Source: Myxococcota bacterium
Lineage (GTDB): Bacteria > Myxococcota_A > UBA9160 > PR03
Direction of reading: 5' to 3'
Assembly (NCBI GenBank): GCA_025453505.1
Contig: JALOQG010000079.1
Span: forward strand, 1-9,446
DNA length: 9,446 bases
Position numbers and translations under genes: made by a program
The notes under the pieces: generated by a model
The model's database searches: none
The model's input: only the letters and a program-made list of their open reading frames with translations
What the model was told of the DNA's origin: nothing
Shown: positions 7,286-9,446 of the stretch, one piece after another
Position numbering within the stretch: the first letter of the stretch is position 1
Layout of the letters: every line of letters begins with the position of its first letter

Positions 7286-8249
7286 GCGGCGCACGCGCGG
7301 CTCCGTCCGTGCGCCCGCGGTGGCGCCGGATCTGAGTGCCGCCGCCGATCGGTTTCTCACGCACCTCGCCGTCGAGCGCGGCCTCGCGCGCAACACGCTG
7401 GACGCCTATGCAAGGGACCTCGATCGGCTCGCCGCGCACCTCGAGGCGGAGGGCGTGCGCGATCCAGCGGCGATCCGGCCCGCGCACTGGCGCAGCTTCG
7501 CCGAGGCGCTCGAAGCCGACGGCCTCGCACCGGCGAGCCGCACGCGGGCCCTGGTCACGGCGCGCCGCTTCGGCCTGCACCTCGTCGCACGTGGCGTGCT
7601 GGTGCGCGATCCCGGCGAGGGGCTGCGCGCGCCGCGGCTCGGACGACGTCTCCCGCGCGTGCTGCGCCCGGAGGAGACGGAGGCGCTGCTCGTCGCGGCG
7701 GGCGAAGGCGAGGGCGGTCATGCGACGCGAGATCGCGCGATGCTCGAAGTGCTGTACGGCGCGGGATTGCGCGTGTCGGAGCTGGTGGCGTTGCCGCTCG
7801 GTGCGCTCGACAAGCGTGCGGGTCTGTTGCGCGTGCTCGGCAAGGGCGGACGCGAGCGCATCGTGCCGCTCGGTGAGCCGGCGCTCGCGGCCCTCGATGC
7901 GTGGCTCGCCGAGGGCCGGCCGCTCTGGGCGCGGCGCTCCGGTCGCGGCTGCGATGCCGTCTTCTTGACTGCACGCGGGACCGGGATGACCCGGCAGAAC
8001 TTCTTCGCGCGGCTGCGGCTGCTCGCGCGCCGGGCCGGGATCGCGAGCGAACGCGTGTCTCCGCACGTGTTGCGGCATTCCTTCGCGACGGATCTCCTCG
8101 AAGGCGGCGCCGACCTGCGCGCCGTACAGGCGATGCTCGGTCACGCGGATCTGGCGACGACGCAGATCTACACGCACGTGAGCCGCGATCGCCTGCGCGA
8201 CACCGTCGAGACGCACCACCCGCGCGGCGCGGGGACGCCCGGACGGTGA
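7278..8249 (+). CDS. xerD: Tyrosine recombinase XerD
   Basis: A 323-residue tyrosine site-specific recombinase. With XerC it resolves chromosome dimers at dif near the terminus, under FtsK control at the division septum. The N-terminal SAM-like core-binding domain covers about residues 20-105. The catalytic set is complete: Arg165 (in GLRVSEL), Lys189 (LGKGGRE), His263 and Arg266 (HVLRHSFAT), His289 (LGHADL) and the nucleophile Tyr298 (QIYTHV). The ending, with HHPR after the tyrosine, resembles XerD rather than XerC. It is about 25 residues longer than E. coli XerD, mostly from a basic N-terminal leader; an in-frame GTG at 7320 would give 309 residues. The ATG overlaps the end of glnD by 8 bases. 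Steady operon context and codon use like its neighbours argue against a phage or integron integrase. No dif-like site is seen in the window. Confidence 0.9.
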   Translation: MAERRTRGSVRAPAVAPDLSAAADRFLTHLAVERGLARNTLDAYARDLDRLAAHLEAEGVRDPAAIRPAHWRSFAEALEADGLAPASRTRALVTARRFGLHLVARGVLVRDPGEGLRAPRLGRRLPRVLRPEETEALLVAAGEGEGGHATRDRAMLEVLYGAGLRVSELVALPLGALDKRAGLLRVLGKGGRERIVPLGEPALAALDAWLAEGRPLWARRSGRGCDAVFLTARGTGMTRQNFFARLRLLARRAGIASERVSPHVLRHSFATDLLEGGADLRAVQAMLGHADLATTQIYTHVSRDRLRDTVETHHPRGAGTPGR

Positions 8250-9446
8250 CGCGCAGCGCGCCGGATGCCGTGCGCCGCGCGATCCCGCCGGCGATCGCGC
8301 CGCTGCTCGAGGCGGTGCTCGCGGAGGCGGAGCGTCGGGGCGTCGGCGTGCATCTGGTCGGCGGTCCGGTGCGCGATCTCCTGCTCGCGCGAGGGCTGCG
8401 CGACGTCGACTTGATCGTCGAGCCGCGCGACGGAGCGAGCGGCGCCGCGGAGGAGCTGGCGCGGGCTGCGGCACCGGCGGGTGTCGCCGTCGTGGCGCAC
8501 GGGCGCTTCGGCACCGTACGCCTCGGCGGCGGGGATGCGTCGCTCGACCTCGCGACGCTGCGGCGCGAGACGTATGCGCGGCCCGGCGCGTTGCCGACGA
8601 TCGAGCCCGGCTCGCTCGAAGAGGATCTGCGCCGGCGCGACTTCAGCGTCAACGCGATGGCGTTGCCGCTCACCTCCGTCGCCCGGCGCGGTCGGGCGGC
8701 GCTGATCGACCTCGCGGGAGGTCGCGACGATCTCGCGGGACGGGTGCTGCGCGTGCTGCATCCCCAGAGCTTCATCGACGACCCGACGCGCGCCTTGCGC
8801 GCGGCGCGGCTGGCGGCACGGCTGGGTTTCCGGCTGGCGCGGCCGTCGCGCTCCGCGCTGCGCGATGCGGTGTCGGCCGGTGCCTTCGGCGGAGTATCGG
8901 GCGATCGCTTCCGGCGCGAATTCGAGAAGCTCTTCGAGGACGCACGCAGTGGCGTGGATCCCTCGCTCGCACTCGCGCTGCTCGCGGAATGGCACGTGCT
9001 CGGCGCGCTCGAGCCCGGCCTCGCGCTGCCCGCGAAGGCGATCGCGTCGTTGCGACGGCTCGGCCGCGCCGTCGCGGAAGAGGCGCAGCCCGGCCCGCGC
9101 ACGCGCGTCTGGCTGGCCGGGTTCGCCGTGTGGCTGGCAGAACTCGACGCGACGTCGCGCCGGCGCGCACTGCGCCGGCTCTCGGTGCGCGGCGAGACCG
9201 CACAGCGGATCACGGCGTTTCCGAAGTTGCGCGATCGGGTTCTTCGCTCGCTTTCGCGCGCACGCGGTCGCGGCGCGGTGGACGCGTTGCTCGCGCCGCT
9301 CGAGGACGAAGAGCGCCTCGCGCTCATGGCCTGCGCGCCGCCGGCGCTGCGGCGGCGCATGCTGCGCTGGACAGTGGAAGACCGCGGACGGCGCCCGCCG
9401 ATCTCGGGCGTCGATCTCGTCGCCGCGGGTCTCGCCGGCCCCTCCG
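8246..9446 (+). CDS. cca: Class II CCA tRNA nucleotidyltransferase / poly(A) polymerase family (3' end outside window)
   Basis: About 400 codons are visible, open to the right edge, so the stop is not seen. The start is GTG at 8246, overlapping the xerD stop as GTGA. The head domain shows GGPVRD at residues 39-44 and the metal-binding Asp53 and Asp55 in DVDLIVE. FGT at 88-90 is the form found in tRNA-adding enzymes rather than in poly(A) polymerase I. RRDFSVNAMAL (130-140) recognises ribose. Motif D reads DDPTR (178-182), with Asp179 and Arg182 matching the residues that select ATP and CTP, and a conservative Asp in place of the usual Glu. LRAARLAARLGF follows. The product should build or repair the 3' CCA end of tRNAs. 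The sequence alone does not tell full CCA addition from separate CC- or A-adding enzymes, known in some bacteria. The upstream GGGGA (8231-8235) may be its ribosome site. Confidence 0.88.
   Translation, partial: MTRSAPDAVRRAIPPAIAPLLEAVLAEAERRGVGVHLVGGPVRDLLLARGLRDVDLIVEPRDGASGAAEELARAAAPAGVAVVAHGRFGTVRLGGGDASLDLATLRRETYARPGALPTIEPGSLEEDLRRRDFSVNAMALPLTSVARRGRAALIDLAGGRDDLAGRVLRVLHPQSFIDDPTRALRAARLAARLGFRLARPSRSALRDAVSAGAFGGVSGDRFRREFEKLFEDARSGVDPSLALALLAEWHVLGALEPGLALPAKAIASLRRLGRAVAEEAQPGPRTRVWLAGFAVWLAELDATSRRRALRRLSVRGETAQRITAFPKLRDRVLRSLSRARGRGAVDALLAPLEDEERLALMACAPPALRRRMLRWTVEDRGRRPPISGVDLVAAGLAGPS

Noticed and set aside
4268..7396. Second long - strand open frame antisense to mutS end, glnD and xerD start.
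   Set aside because: It is a compositional shadow of glnD with low-complexity Arg-rich translation and no plausible start signal or domain.
7278..8249. Tyrosine recombinase as a sign of an integrated mobile element.
   Set aside because: The C-terminal block is XerD-like, the gene is embedded by overlaps in a housekeeping operon, and no att-like repeats, cargo or composition shift are visible.
8185..9045. Four copies of the palindrome GCGATCGC (8185, 8291, 8901, 9038), plus one at 1177, similar to the cyanobacterial HIP1 repeat.
   Set aside because: They fall in coding sequence at common codon pairs such as Arg-Asp-Arg, Gly-Asp-Arg and Ala-Ile-Ala. Codon preference explains them, and the proteins do not look cyanobacterial.

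Overview
The window is about 9.4 kb of very GC-rich DNA (my estimate is near 70% G+C, with strong G/C preference at third codon positions). It holds an unbroken run of housekeeping genes, all on the + strand. Protein motifs and gene order point to a high-GC Gram-negative bacterium of the proteobacterial type, perhaps one of the lineages formerly called Deltaproteobacteria. That placement is an inference; there is no rRNA or other taxonomic marker here.

Layout. Positions 1-102 are the end of an upstream gene, probably rpsA (ribosomal protein S1). A 58-bp gap containing a perfect GC-only hairpin leads into ihfB (161-478), a beta-type IHF/HU DNA-bending protein. Next come lapA (507-854), a small two-helix membrane protein, and a lapB-like TPR gene (859-1893). 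The order rpsA-ihfB-lapA-lapB matches the classical Escherichia coli arrangement. After lapB the order changes: mutS (1890-4553, mismatch recognition ATPase), glnD (4550-7285, PII uridylyltransferase/uridylyl-removing enzyme), xerD (7278-8249, tyrosine recombinase for chromosome dimer resolution) and a class II CCA tRNA nucleotidyltransferase/poly(A) polymerase family gene (8246 to the right edge, incomplete).

The lapB/mutS, mutS/glnD and xerD/cca junctions are 4-base ATGA or GTGA stop/start overlaps, and glnD/xerD overlap by 8 bases. lapA and lapB are only 4 bases apart. From lapA to the right edge there is no room for a terminator or promoter between genes, so the block is very probably one translationally coupled operon. 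The products serve translation and tRNA maturation, nucleoid architecture, envelope lipopolysaccharide control, DNA repair, nitrogen sensing and chromosome segregation. They share no single pathway, so the cluster looks like a compact essential-gene operon.

I see no mobile element, CRISPR array, RNA gene, toxin, defence system or sign of recent transfer. The two most notable points are a LapB homologue that lacks both the membrane anchor and the C-terminal rubredoxin-like domain, and the hairpin just upstream of ihfB. I found no convincing undescribed system.
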